From assembly GCA_021827245.1 (NCBI GenBank), contig JAKAWN010000144.1:1-14626 (forward strand): a DNA stretch of 14,626 nucleotides. Direction: 5' to 3'. The stretch comes from Acidobacteriota bacterium (lineage in GTDB: Bacteria > Acidobacteriota > Terriglobia > UBA7540). Below, piece by piece: positions 1 to 7,074 of this stretch. The translations under genes and the position numbers were made by a program. The notes beneath the pieces are model-generated. The model was not told the origin of the DNA. It worked only from the letters and a program-made list of their open reading frames with translations, and made no database searches. Each line of letters opens with the position of its first letter. Within the stretch, counting starts at the first letter, position 1.

Positions 1-27
1 CCGATCTGCCGAAGGTATTTTCACCAA
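1..27 (-). CDS. Possible start of a truncated gene, cut by left edge
   Basis: This is only a candidate. On the minus strand, 32 bases after the mscS-like stop codon, a GGAGGG Shine-Dalgarno-like run (positions 40-35) is followed 7 bases later by TTG (27-25) and 10 bases later by GTG (24-22). From there the frame stays open to the window edge and reads (V)KIPSADR. The spacing and the same orientation as the upstream channel gene would fit a second gene of that operon. Eight or nine codons are too few to recognise a family. It could equally be chance, because the other frames here are also open for short distances. Confidence 0.22.
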
Positions 28-59
28 GCCGCCACCCTCCGACTCTGCCGCCAGCCTTT

Positions 60-941
60 CTAGGGACGCTTTGAGGCGTTGAGAATGCCCTCAAGACCTG
101 CCGCAGACCTCACGTGAATGTCGTGCTGAGGAAATGGGACCTCAACTCCTTCCCGGCGAAATGCGGCATCAATGGCGAAATTGAGTCGGCTCCGCAGCAG
201 GAAGTGCTGGGCGGCATCAACGGTCCACACCAGCAACTCCATGTTCAGGGACGAATTTCCGAATTCGAGAAAACGGACTTCAGGGGCCGGCTGCTTCAGC
301 ACTCCCTCCGTCTCCGCTGCCACCTTGAGGAGCGCTTTGGTCACCGTTTCCAGGTTTGACCCATAGGCCACGCCGACAGGGACGTGGATCCGCACTTTCG
401 GATCACCGATCGACCAATTGATAACTTTGCCGTTGATGAACTCGGAGTTGGGGACGATCACGGAAATATTGTCGTTTGTCACGATAAGGGTTGAGCGGAA
501 GTTGACCGCGCGCACGTTGCCTTCCACGCCCTCCATGGTGATGCGGTCGCTGACGCGGATGGGGCGTTCCACCAGCAACACAAGGCCGCAAACGAAGTTG
601 GCCACCACGTTCTGCAAACCAAAGCCGATGCCGACACCGAGCGCCCCGGCAACAACAGCGATCGCCGTCAGATTGATGTTCAGGATCTTCAGCGCGACCA
701 GCAGGCCAATAACCCACAGGCCGTATTGGGTGAGCGAAGCGACCGCGTACTGTGCACCAGCCTCCACGGGCAGCCTGCGCAGGAAATAGAGTTCCAGCAG
801 CCGCCGGGCCTTGCGGGCCACCACCGCGGTGATGAAGAGGGTCAGGACAAAAACGATCAAGAGATATGGAGTGATCGACTGCCCGCCCACCCTGAACAAC
901 GTAAAAGTTAGAATATGTTGGATATGGTGCAGGGCATCCAT
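60..941 (-). CDS. Small-conductance mechanosensitive channel (MscS family)
   Basis: Inner-membrane channel of the MscS family, which opens under membrane tension to release solutes on hypo-osmotic shock. The 293-residue product has a membrane helix at about residues 24-42, a second at about 66-86, and the pore-lining TM3 at about 92-125. TM3 shows the typical glycine/alanine packing (GALGVGIGFGLQNVVANF) followed by ERPIRVSD. The beta-domain signature PNSEFINGKVINWS lies at 164-177, and the C-terminal alpha/beta domain ends with PFPQHDIHV. The length matches short three-helix MscS proteins. The ATG at 941 directly follows an in-frame TAA, so no longer start exists; the ribosome site is weak (AAGG only one base away). 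No function beyond tension or solute release can be assigned, because paralogues of this family vary in ion selectivity. Confidence 0.93.
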   Translation of the reverse strand: MDALHHIQHILTFTLFRVGGQSITPYLLIVFVLTLFITAVVARKARRLLELYFLRRLPVEAGAQYAVASLTQYGLWVIGLLVALKILNINLTAIAVVAGALGVGIGFGLQNVVANFVCGLVLLVERPIRVSDRITMEGVEGNVRAVNFRSTLIVTNDNISVIVPNSEFINGKVINWSIGDPKVRIHVPVGVAYGSNLETVTKALLKVAAETEGVLKQPAPEVRFLEFGNSSLNMELLVWTVDAAQHFLLRSRLNFAIDAAFRREGVEVPFPQHDIHVRSAAGLEGILNASKRP

Positions 942-1282
942 GCCTTAATTCACCACTCTGAAAACAGATCCGCGTTCACTGAATTCGCACAGCCACAAAT
1001 AACGAGGCCGGGAATCGCGCGACGCCTGTGCCCTCCGGCCGCAGGCAGCTACTAGAACAAGATTTTACTGGAAGAATGTACGCCCTGTTAGGATTTTTGA
1101 ACGTACAGTCTGGCTCAACAAGACCGAACGTCCTGCGAATTGTCGAAGCGGCAGGTGTGCCAACCTGAAAATGGAGTGAAGTTGCAGGAAAGGAACCAGC
1201 GGGAGGTCCGTCAGCGTGCCGGAATCCCGCCGGTTACCGTCCGGGAAGTAACAGTACAACCCGCCCCTTCAAGGAAGAACCG
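942..1282. other. Intergenic region, 341 bases, no gene recognised
   Basis: This stretch lies between the hemerythrin-like gene (ending at 1283) and the channel gene (starting at 941), both on the minus strand. It must hold the channel promoter and the hemerythrin 3' end. No convincing -35/-10 pair or T-tailed terminator was found. A perfect 6-base inverted repeat, TGTACG (1077-1082) and CGTACA (1102-1107) with a 19-base spacer, is the only palindrome I would note. A 64-codon open frame on the minus strand (1065-1259) starts at TTG, has no recognisable motif and is not called as a gene. Confidence 0.6.
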
Positions 1283-1846
1283 CTATTCTGCCGAGTATAC
1301 CTCGCTGAGTAACGCAGCCATTTTGGCGTGTAAACGCTCGTGCGTGCCCGCCCCCATCTTCTCCACTTCCAGCTTCTCAAAATCCTCTGCGACTCGATTA
1401 AGCTCAATGCCGGAGAGTACACGCTCTGCCATCGGAAAGAGCACGTTATCTTCCTTGAAGATATGGGATCTCAACAAACTTCCATATTCCTCCGCGGCGT
1501 TTGCCCAAGTTTCTGCGCTTCCCTCTGCTCCGGAAGCGTAGGCCGCAGAGGCCTGGCGCATCTGGCGTACAAGCGCTCGCCCCTGCTCGTGCTCGTCGAA
1601 CATCACGCCGAGAGGTCCGCCGGCCTTGGGTACGCCGCGTGCTTCCAGCAGCGGATAAAAGATATCCTCTTCCTTCCCGTGATGGCACTGATCAGCGAAA
1701 GTGCCAAAGAATTCCTCGAAGGTGGCCAGAGTCTCAGGCGGAATCTTTTCCCCCTGTCGGAGCCGCTGGGCCACCGTTTCAGATGCTTCCACCATTTTCA
1801 GGATCGCCTGATGTTCCTTTTTCAAGACTTCTGTTGCCGTTGGCAT
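1283..1846 (-). CDS. Hemerythrin-like HHE cation-binding protein
   Basis: Soluble four-helix-bundle protein of the hemerythrin/HHE family, expected to bind a di-iron centre and react with oxygen, nitric oxide or peroxide. Candidate iron ligands, numbered from the first ATG at 1849, occur in the family's order: H13 (KKEHQ), H56/H57 with E60/E61 (CHHGKEED), H87 (DEHEQGR), and H129 with E133 (RSHIFKEDN). The length (about 187 residues) suits bacterial single-domain members. Two ATGs are adjacent (1849 and 1846). The strong AGGAGG site at 1856-1851 leaves 1 base to the first and 4 to the second, so the second is preferred. A C-terminal THERLH adds two further histidines of unknown role. The gene appears monocistronic, and the signal sensed cannot be told from sequence. 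Confidence 0.92.
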   Translation of the reverse strand: MPTATEVLKKEHQAILKMVEASETVAQRLRQGEKIPPETLATFEEFFGTFADQCHHGKEEDIFYPLLEARGVPKAGGPLGVMFDEHEQGRALVRQMRQASAAYASGAEGSAETWANAAEEYGSLLRSHIFKEDNVLFPMAERVLSGIELNRVAEDFEKLEVEKMGAGTHERLHAKMAALLSEVYSAE

Positions 1847-1850
1847 CATT

Positions 1851-1857
1851 CCTCCTC
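1851..1857 (-). promoter_or_regulatory. Strong ribosome binding site of the hemerythrin-like gene
   Basis: The minus strand reads GAGGAGG then A then ATGATG. It is the best Shine-Dalgarno match in the window and decides between the two adjacent ATG codons in favour of the second, at 1846. Confidence 0.75.
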
Positions 1858-1927
1858 ACACGTTGATATCTACACCTTACCGACGGCAACCCCTAAAGGC
1901 TGTGACCAAAGTCTCACTTCTGTATCT

Positions 1928-1958
1928 ATCGTTTTCTGGAATTCATCGCCAGAACGAT
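1928..1958. other. Hairpin just downstream of the NUDIX gene
   Basis: The arms ATCGTT-TT-CTGG (1928-1939) and CCAGAACGAT (1949-1958) pair over ten bases with a two-base bulge and a nine-base loop. It begins 16 bases after the NUDIX stop codon in the direction of transcription, so it could stabilise or help end that transcript. No T-run follows the stem on either strand, so it is not a standard intrinsic terminator. An operator in the hemerythrin upstream region is an alternative reading. Confidence 0.4.
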
Positions 1959-1974
1959 GAATGCGGCAGCGACC

Positions 1975-2454
1975 TCATTGACGGCGTTTCAGCGTCCTTC
2001 CAACAACCTGTTCCAGAACATTGATTAATGGAAGTTGAGCAGGATTAATCTTGTTTTTCGCCTCGGCAAGCGTAAAGAATTCGGCCCTGTCGATTTCCGG
2101 GAATTCTTGCTTCTTCCCCGAGCGCGGCGGCCATTCCATCATGAAAGTGTTGCTCTTCAGCGAGGCGGGATCGCAATCACCCTCGAAGGCCCACGCTTGA
2201 ACAATCTTTCCACCTTTCTGCACGATGTCTCCTAAGGCAAGAAATTCACCTTGAGGATGGACGCCCGTCTCCTCCTCGAATTCGCGACGCGCGGTCTGGA
2301 GCGCGTCTTCGCCGGGAGCGATCTCGCCCTTGGGCAGACTCCAGGCTCCAACATCCTTCTTCATCCAGAACGGGCCACCGGGATGGACCAGCATTACTTC
2401 CACGTAGCCACCGCGAACACGGTACATCATCAAACCTGCGCTGACCTTCGGCAT
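1975..2454 (-). CDS. NUDIX hydrolase
   Basis: Cytoplasmic hydrolase of nucleoside-diphosphate-linked compounds. The complete Nudix box GX5EX7REUXEEXGU spans residues 43-65 (G43, E49, R57, E58, E61, E62, G64) and supplies the metal-binding glutamates. The N-terminus (MPKVSAGLMMYR) and the segment LVHPGGPFWMKKD before the box, with EWPPRSG and EFPEIDRAEFF after it, resemble small stand-alone NUDIX proteins of about 150-160 residues. An upstream in-frame ATG at 2508 would add 18 residues that do not look like this family, so the start at 2454 is chosen, although its ribosome site is weak. The substrate cannot be assigned; mutator-nucleotide clean-up or dinucleoside polyphosphate hydrolysis are the usual options. 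Confidence 0.92.
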   Translation of the reverse strand: MPKVSAGLMMYRVRGGYVEVMLVHPGGPFWMKKDVGAWSLPKGEIAPGEDALQTARREFEEETGVHPQGEFLALGDIVQKGGKIVQAWAFEGDCDPASLKSNTFMMEWPPRSGKKQEFPEIDRAEFFTLAEAKNKINPAQLPLINVLEQVVGRTLKRRQ

Positions 2455-2676
2455 GAACCCAGTATAGCCCGGACGGTAACAAAGCAGGTCAGGGCCGGAT
2501 GCGCGCATTTGACATCAATACTCTCGTAATGGAGGCGACGAGTTTCCCCGACTCATAACCCCGAAAATGAAATGTGAGCTACGTCTAAAGCGGCGTATGA
2601 AAACTTGAACAGGAGGCGCCTTTCTGGTAAAAGGATTCGAAGACGGGGAATATCGAAGGTCCGGAGGCACAAGAGA

Positions 2677-3087
2677 ATGACTCGCGTGGCTGCAATACGT
2701 TCTGCTGAACCGTGGATGCGTTCCGTGCTGCGAATTGTCGCAGGTTTGACATTCTTCTGCCATGGAGTGCAAAAACTATTCGGAATGTTCGGGGGCATGG
2801 GAGGCCACGGCGGGCATGTTCCCCTGTTCTCTTTGCTCGGACTGGCCGGAATCCTGGAAACGTTTGGAGGGCTTCTGCTCATCCTCGGACTCTTCACGGC
2901 CCCCGTAACATTTATCCTTGCAGGCGAAATGGCGGTGGCCTACTTCAAGGTTCATTTTCCGAGAGGCTTATTCCCCATTCAGAACGGTGGCGAACTGGCT
3001 GTGCTCTATTGCTTCATCTTCCTGTATCTCTTTGCGGCAGGGGCTGGTCCCGTAAGCGTGGATCATTTGGTTCGCAGAAAGAACTAG
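2677..3087 (+). CDS. DoxX family integral membrane protein
   Basis: Small four-helix inner-membrane protein of the DoxX family. Members are linked to quinone-connected oxidation or thiol-stress functions, but most are biochemically uncharacterised. The 136-residue product shows the usual landmarks: CHGVQKLFG (28-36), a glycine/histidine-rich loop (36-47), AGILETFGGLLLILGL (57-72), FPIQNGGELAVLYCF (99-113) and a final helix ending in GPVSVD. The start at 2677 has GGAGG at 2663-2667, nine bases upstream. The longer open frame from a TTG at 2605 would add a very basic 24-residue tail and is rejected. It is transcribed alone, divergent from the NUDIX gene and convergent with the SRPBCC-like gene. 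Confidence 0.9.
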   Translation: MTRVAAIRSAEPWMRSVLRIVAGLTFFCHGVQKLFGMFGGMGGHGGHVPLFSLLGLAGILETFGGLLLILGLFTAPVTFILAGEMAVAYFKVHFPRGLFPIQNGGELAVLYCFIFLYLFAAGAGPVSVDHLVRRKN

Positions 3088-3225
3088 CCCTCTTCATCCC
3101 GAACTTCCCTCGGCAATCCACTAATTAACCCTGCCTCATTCAATAAGTTTTCAACATTCAGTCTCGATCCGCTGCCGGGACGCCATGGAAGCTTGGACTC
3201 GGGCCTTTTCGGGGACCTGCAAAGT

Positions 3226-4185
3226 TCACCGTGCATGGGCAACCCGAACAGAACGGGGTGCAAACTGTGAAGCACGAGGGCTCGTCCTGGCCTCTGAATT
3301 CTGAGGTTTCTCAGCTACCACCGCCTTGCGCGTGGCAATCAGCATGCTCTGGACAGCGTCGCGCGCGATCCCACGGATGAGTGGCCTCACAAACCAGGCA
3401 ATCAGAAAGGGAATCGGGCGCGAAAGTGCGATGGATTCCCACTCAATAATTACGCCATCGCCGTGTTTCTCGTAGCGCCAGTAGGAGGTAATGCGCCAAA
3501 GGTATCCGCTGTCTTGCCCGACGGGGTCCAGGTGTTGCTGGGGCGTCCCATAATCTTCGACTTGCTGGATGCGAGTGGAAACGCTGCGGCTGTAGCCGCG
3601 GTCGGCATCAACCCGCGTGAAATGGTTGTCATACCAAGTATCCAGGGTAACCGTAACGATGCTCTTCTTCTGCAGGCGAAGGAAGACCTTATAGTCGTCT
3701 TCGTCTTGTCGGCTGATCAGGCGTGAAGCGATGATCTCGGGTTTGTAGATGTTTTTGAAATTGTTATAGTTTCGCAATACATTGAGCACCGTCGAGAGCT
3801 TCGTGTGCGGGATAAGAATATCCCCGACCCAGTGATTGATCATGCCACCCGGAATGCTAATACGCTGTCCCTTGGCGTCAAGCGTATGGATTCGTTGCAC
3901 ATAGACCCCACCGTGCTCCAGCGTGGACAAGATCGTGTCATATTGGGATTTAGGAAGACTTTCGATGTAGAGAAAGTCGCCCGGCTTGCTCTCATCTCGT
4001 TTCATGCCGGCCTCAGCCACTTCAACATAATGGTCGAAGGCCTTCACCGTATTGGGAGTCAGAGTTGCCGCAAGGAGGCCGGACGCTCCCGTCCCCAGCA
4101 ATCCGGCGGCCACGAATAAGACCAACAAGACTTGGCTCGATGAGGAACGCCCCACTAAACCCTCAACTCTCGCAATCATACTCAT
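3226..4185 (-). CDS. Exported SRPBCC (START-like) protein of unknown function
   Basis: Protein of about 319 residues with one hydrophobic N-terminal segment (about 17-42) that could be a signal peptide or membrane anchor, so the body should lie in the periplasm. The body resembles START/SRPBCC lipid-binding folds. Residues about 112-145 carry IPGGMINHWVGDILIP, then LNVLRNYNNFKNIYKPEI, then alternating beta-type segments (YKVFLRLQKKSIVTVTLDTWYD, split here as two pieces: YKVFLRLQKK and SIVTVTLDTWYD). Later come YLWRITSYWRYE and VIIEWESIALSR, and a final helix RGIARDAVQSMLIATRKAV typical of the fold. From memory, similar proteins are common in Acidobacteriota with no known role. The start is uncertain: ATG 4200, 4185 and 4179 and GTG 4224 are all in frame and none has a good ribosome site. 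The last 25 residues are basic and look disordered. Confidence 0.72.
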   Translation of the reverse strand: MSMIARVEGLVGRSSSSQVLLVLFVAAGLLGTGASGLLAATLTPNTVKAFDHYVEVAEAGMKRDESKPGDFLYIESLPKSQYDTILSTLEHGGVYVQRIHTLDAKGQRISIPGGMINHWVGDILIPHTKLSTVLNVLRNYNNFKNIYKPEIIASRLISRQDEDDYKVFLRLQKKSIVTVTLDTWYDNHFTRVDADRGYSRSVSTRIQQVEDYGTPQQHLDPVGQDSGYLWRITSYWRYEKHGDGVIIEWESIALSRPIPFLIAWFVRPLIRGIARDAVQSMLIATRKAVVAEKPQNSEARTSPRASQFAPRSVRVAHAR

Positions 4186-4605
4186 TATGAATGTTAGCAT
4201 GCGCAGCCAGTCGGCGACCAACACGTAGTCTTTGCTTATGCTTCCAGCATTCGGAGAAAACGAGCTGGTCCGGAAGGGATCATTTGTCTCGCTTTGACAA
4301 GATCACACGTCCGGCAGAGCGTGATTTTCTTTTCGACATCCGGTGACTGATGGCTTTTCTCTGCGGGTCTTGTTGCCTGCATCAATCAAAAGAGGAATCA
4401 GCCGGGCAAAACTGTTGAGACGAAAAAGACATCAGCCAATTTCAGACGGAAAACGCACGCCTCTCCGGGAGGGTCGGCTTGCGCCCACGGGCTGCATGAA
4501 TCTCACCCGACGGCCGAGATGCAAACGTTCGGATGATAACTGGTAATCCGCCTCCGTATTTTTGTGGTAAACTCCCTCGAAACCAATTTGACGGGGCAAG
4601 GGGAT
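4186..4605. other. Divergent intergenic region, about 420 bases
   Basis: Separates the minus-strand SRPBCC-like gene from the plus-strand dehydrogenase operon and should hold both promoters. On the plus strand, TGG followed by TAAACT (4568-4573) is a possible extended -10 box about 33 bases before the GMC start, but no -35 box is seen at the right distance. TTGACA at 4294-4299 has no -10 partner. A weak hairpin (ATCAC 4302-4306, GTGAT 4321-4325) runs into a T-rich stretch at 4325-4334. CCTCTCCGGGAGG at 4470-4482 can fold into a tiny hairpin. Short open frames here have no recognisable product. Confidence 0.5.
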
Positions 4606-6312
4606 ATGGCACAAATCAAGAAGCCTTCAAAAGTTTACGACGCAATCATTGTAGGTTCAGGAGCGGGCGGCGGCATGGCCGCCTATATTCTCACCAAAGC
4701 CGGCGCAAAGGTTCTGATGCTTGAGGCCGGCGGCTGGTATGACACGGCGAAAGATTCCAAGATGTTCGAGTGGAATTACCAGGCGCCCCACCGAGGCGCG
4801 GTGAAGCCGAACACGACCTTCGGCTACTTCGATGCCGCTGTGGGTGGATGGCAGATTCCAGGCGAGCCTTACATCAACGCTCCCGGCAGCGATTGGACAT
4901 GGTTCCGCTCGCGGATGCTCGGAGGGCGCACCAACCATTGGGGACGCATCTCCCTGCGTTTCGGGCCATACGACTTCAAGCCTTACTCGCGCGACGGCAA
5001 AGGCTTTGACTGGCCCATCAGCTACGAAGACCTGGCACCCTACTATGACAAGACGGAAGAATTGATCGGAGTTTTCGGATCTGCCGAGCACCTGGTAAAC
5101 GACCCCGATGGCAAATTCCTGCCGCCGCCCAAACCCCGTTGCTACGAATTGCTGATCCAGAAAGCCTGCCAGAAACTCCGTATTCCCTGCATTCCCTCGC
5201 GATTGTCCATCATCACGGAACCGCTGCACGACCGGCCGGCATGCCATTACTGCTCGCAATGCGGACGGTCCTGCGCTACTTCCTCAAATTTCTCCTCGCC
5301 GACGGTTTTGATCCCTCCGGCGACGAAGACGGGGAATCTCGACATTATCTGCAATGCGATGGCGAGGGAAGTTCTGGTCGGGCAGGACGGGCTGGCAACG
5401 GGAATCTCTTACATTGATAAGAAAACGCGCAACGAAGTCCAGGCGCGCGGGAAAATCGTGATCCTGGCTGCCAGCAGTTGTGAGACGGCGCGCCTGCTTC
5501 TGAACTCCCGCAGCACCCACCACCCGGACGGCTTGGCCAATTCGAGCGGCATGGTCGGCCGTTACCTGATGGACACTGTGGGAGCGGATGGCACGGTGGG
5601 ATTCATCCCCGTCCTGATGGACCTTCCGCCGCACAACGGCGACGGGGTCGGCGGAATGCACCTGTACATGCCCTGGTGGAATTACGAGAAACAATTCAAA
5701 AACGAACTGCCGTTTGCCCGTGGTTATCACATTGAATTCGGCGGCGGTCGCCCCATGCCGGGTGCGGGGGAGTTTAGTGGGTCAGAACGTTACCTCGGAG
5801 GCGGGTATGGGCTGGAATTGAAACGCGGATGCCGCAAGTTGTATGGCGCTTTCGTCAGCTTTTCCAGCCGCGGCGAAATGATTCCCAACGACGAGAGTTA
5901 TTGCGAGATCGATAAGGACGTTCTCGATGAATGGGGAATTCCAGTGCTGAAGTTCCACTTCGAATGGAGCCAGGACGAGATCCTGCAAGCCCGGCACGCC
6001 AGGGAAACGTTCCGCGAAATCATCGAGACTGCCGGCGGAGAAGTCGTGAAAACTTACGGCGCCAAGGAGAACTGGGGTATTTCGCAGCCAGGGGCGATCA
6101 TCCACGAGGTGGGTGTGGCAAGGATGGGTGCGGATCGCAGCACCTCCGCATTGAATCCTTATTGCCAGGCATGGGACTGCAAGAACCTCTTTATCACCGA
6201 CGGAGCTCCTTTCGTCAGCAACGCCAACAAGAATCCCACGCTGACGATCCTTGCATTGGCTTGGCGCACGTCCGAACATATCGTAGACGAGGTCAGGAAA
6301 CACAATATTTAA
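4606..6312 (+). CDS. GMC family FAD-dependent dehydrogenase, catalytic subunit
   Basis: Catalytic subunit of a membrane-associated sugar or alcohol dehydrogenase in the glucose-methanol-choline family. The 568-residue product begins with the FAD-binding GSGAGGG loop (about 17-23) and LEAGG at the end of the second strand, followed by SRMLGGRTNHWGRIS. Toward the C-terminus it carries HEVGVARMG with the catalytic His500, and NANKNPTLTI with Asn543 as the probable second active-site residue. A CX2CX2CX3C motif (Cys213, 216, 219, 223) suggests an Fe-S cluster. It has no signal peptide; the partner downstream carries a Tat signal, so co-export is likely. ATG 4606 is preferred over GTG 4564 because the family-like sequence starts there and a G-rich ribosome site (AAGGGG) precedes it closely. 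The substrate is unknown. Confidence 0.92.
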   Translation: MAQIKKPSKVYDAIIVGSGAGGGMAAYILTKAGAKVLMLEAGGWYDTAKDSKMFEWNYQAPHRGAVKPNTTFGYFDAAVGGWQIPGEPYINAPGSDWTWFRSRMLGGRTNHWGRISLRFGPYDFKPYSRDGKGFDWPISYEDLAPYYDKTEELIGVFGSAEHLVNDPDGKFLPPPKPRCYELLIQKACQKLRIPCIPSRLSIITEPLHDRPACHYCSQCGRSCATSSNFSSPTVLIPPATKTGNLDIICNAMAREVLVGQDGLATGISYIDKKTRNEVQARGKIVILAASSCETARLLLNSRSTHHPDGLANSSGMVGRYLMDTVGADGTVGFIPVLMDLPPHNGDGVGGMHLYMPWWNYEKQFKNELPFARGYHIEFGGGRPMPGAGEFSGSERYLGGGYGLELKRGCRKLYGAFVSFSSRGEMIPNDESYCEIDKDVLDEWGIPVLKFHFEWSQDEILQARHARETFREIIETAGGEVVKTYGAKENWGISQPGAIIHEVGVARMGADRSTSALNPYCQAWDCKNLFITDGAPFVSNANKNPTLTILALAWRTSEHIVDEVRKHNI

Positions 6313-6351
6313 CGGCAATTATCCAGGCTTTAATAGGGGGCAAAAGGCATC

Positions 6352-7029
6352 ATGTCCGAAAAGGGAAACGAGAAACGGGATGGATCCATCAAGCGGCGCG
6401 ACATGCTGAAGGTCTTTTCTGCGGTGCCGGCTGCGGCGTTGATCCCCCTGGGGAACGCTGTGGCTGCGGAGCAAAAGACGCCTAGAAGCGTAACGGCACA
6501 AGCTGTCGGAGCGTATCATCGGAAGGTATTCAATGACCATGAATGGGAAACGGTCAGAGTGCTGTGCGACCTGATCATTCCCGCCGACGAGCGAAGCGGC
6601 AACGCCAGCCGGGCCGGTGTTCCGGAATTCATCGACGATTGGCTGAATTTCATGGGAGCAGATCTCAAGGCTGAAATCCTCGGCGGCCTGACTTGGCTTG
6701 ACCTGGAATGCAAGCGGGAGTTCGGCCACGATTTCGTCAATTCGACTTCTGCTCAGCAAAAGAAGATACTGGATCGCATCGCTTATCCTGACAAGGCTAC
6801 GCCCCGAGATTCAAACTATGTGGTGTTTTTCAACCACCTGCGCGATCTGGTTGTGGGTGGGTTCTTCTCAAGCGAACAAGGGGTGAAGGATTTGCCTTAT
6901 CTCGGCAACAAATTCGTCCCTGTGTGGACAGGCTGCCCGCCTAATGTCCTGGCGCAGATCGAGGAAAATCTAAAGGCAGAACACGTGGGATTGAGCCTGG
7001 CAAGCGACGAAAAATCCGAACAGAGCTGA
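6352..7029 (+). CDS. Gluconate 2-dehydrogenase subunit 3 family protein, Tat-exported
   Basis: Small partner subunit (225 residues) of the GMC dehydrogenase encoded 39 bases upstream in the same operon. The N-terminus has a twin-arginine motif (KRRDMLK, Arg15-Arg16), a hydrophobic stretch (21-38) and a plausible cleavage site after AVA. The mature part starts with HEWETVRVLCDLIIPAD (63-79) and SRAGVPEFIDDWL, the hallmark of the gluconate-2-dehydrogenase gamma-subunit family, and continues with GLTWLDLE and a region ending in FVPVWTGCPPN. In characterised relatives this subunit is needed for maturation and Tat-dependent export of the catalytic subunit. The ribosome site AAAAGG lies 4 bases before the ATG. 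No cytochrome c subunit follows within the operon; the next gene is on the opposite strand. Confidence 0.9.
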   Translation: MSEKGNEKRDGSIKRRDMLKVFSAVPAAALIPLGNAVAAEQKTPRSVTAQAVGAYHRKVFNDHEWETVRVLCDLIIPADERSGNASRAGVPEFIDDWLNFMGADLKAEILGGLTWLDLECKREFGHDFVNSTSAQQKKILDRIAYPDKATPRDSNYVVFFNHLRDLVVGGFFSSEQGVKDLPYLGNKFVPVWTGCPPNVLAQIEENLKAEHVGLSLASDEKSEQS

Positions 7030-7046
7030 CCCAGCATCCCCGTAAG

Positions 7047-7070
7047 GCTGCTATTTCCGATTCCGGCAGC
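7047..7070. other. Weak inverted repeat between convergent genes
   Basis: GCTGC (7047-7051) and GCAGC (7066-7070) flank a 14-base loop in the 45-base gap between the dehydrogenase operon and pyrR, which end toward each other. The place is right for a shared terminator, but the stem is short and no T-run follows, so this is a weak call. Confidence 0.2.
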
Positions 7071-7074
7071 ACAG

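Noticed and set aside
1006..1040. GGCCGG/CCGGCC inverted repeat as a terminator
   Set aside because: Only six pairs around a 23-base loop, no T-run, and in the channel gene's upstream region rather than at a gene end.
1340..1960. A 206-codon plus-strand open frame over the hemerythrin-like gene
   Set aside because: Antisense shadow of a gene with clear iron-ligand motifs; no motif and no plausible ribosome site of its own.
2605..2676. Longer DoxX product starting at TTG 2605
   Set aside because: The added segment is a run of basic residues unlike the family's start, and a good GGAGG site supports ATG 2677.
4343..4546. 67-codon plus-strand open frame before the dehydrogenase operon
   Set aside because: No ribosome site, composition rich in Arg and Pro as expected for non-coding frames, no recognisable domain.
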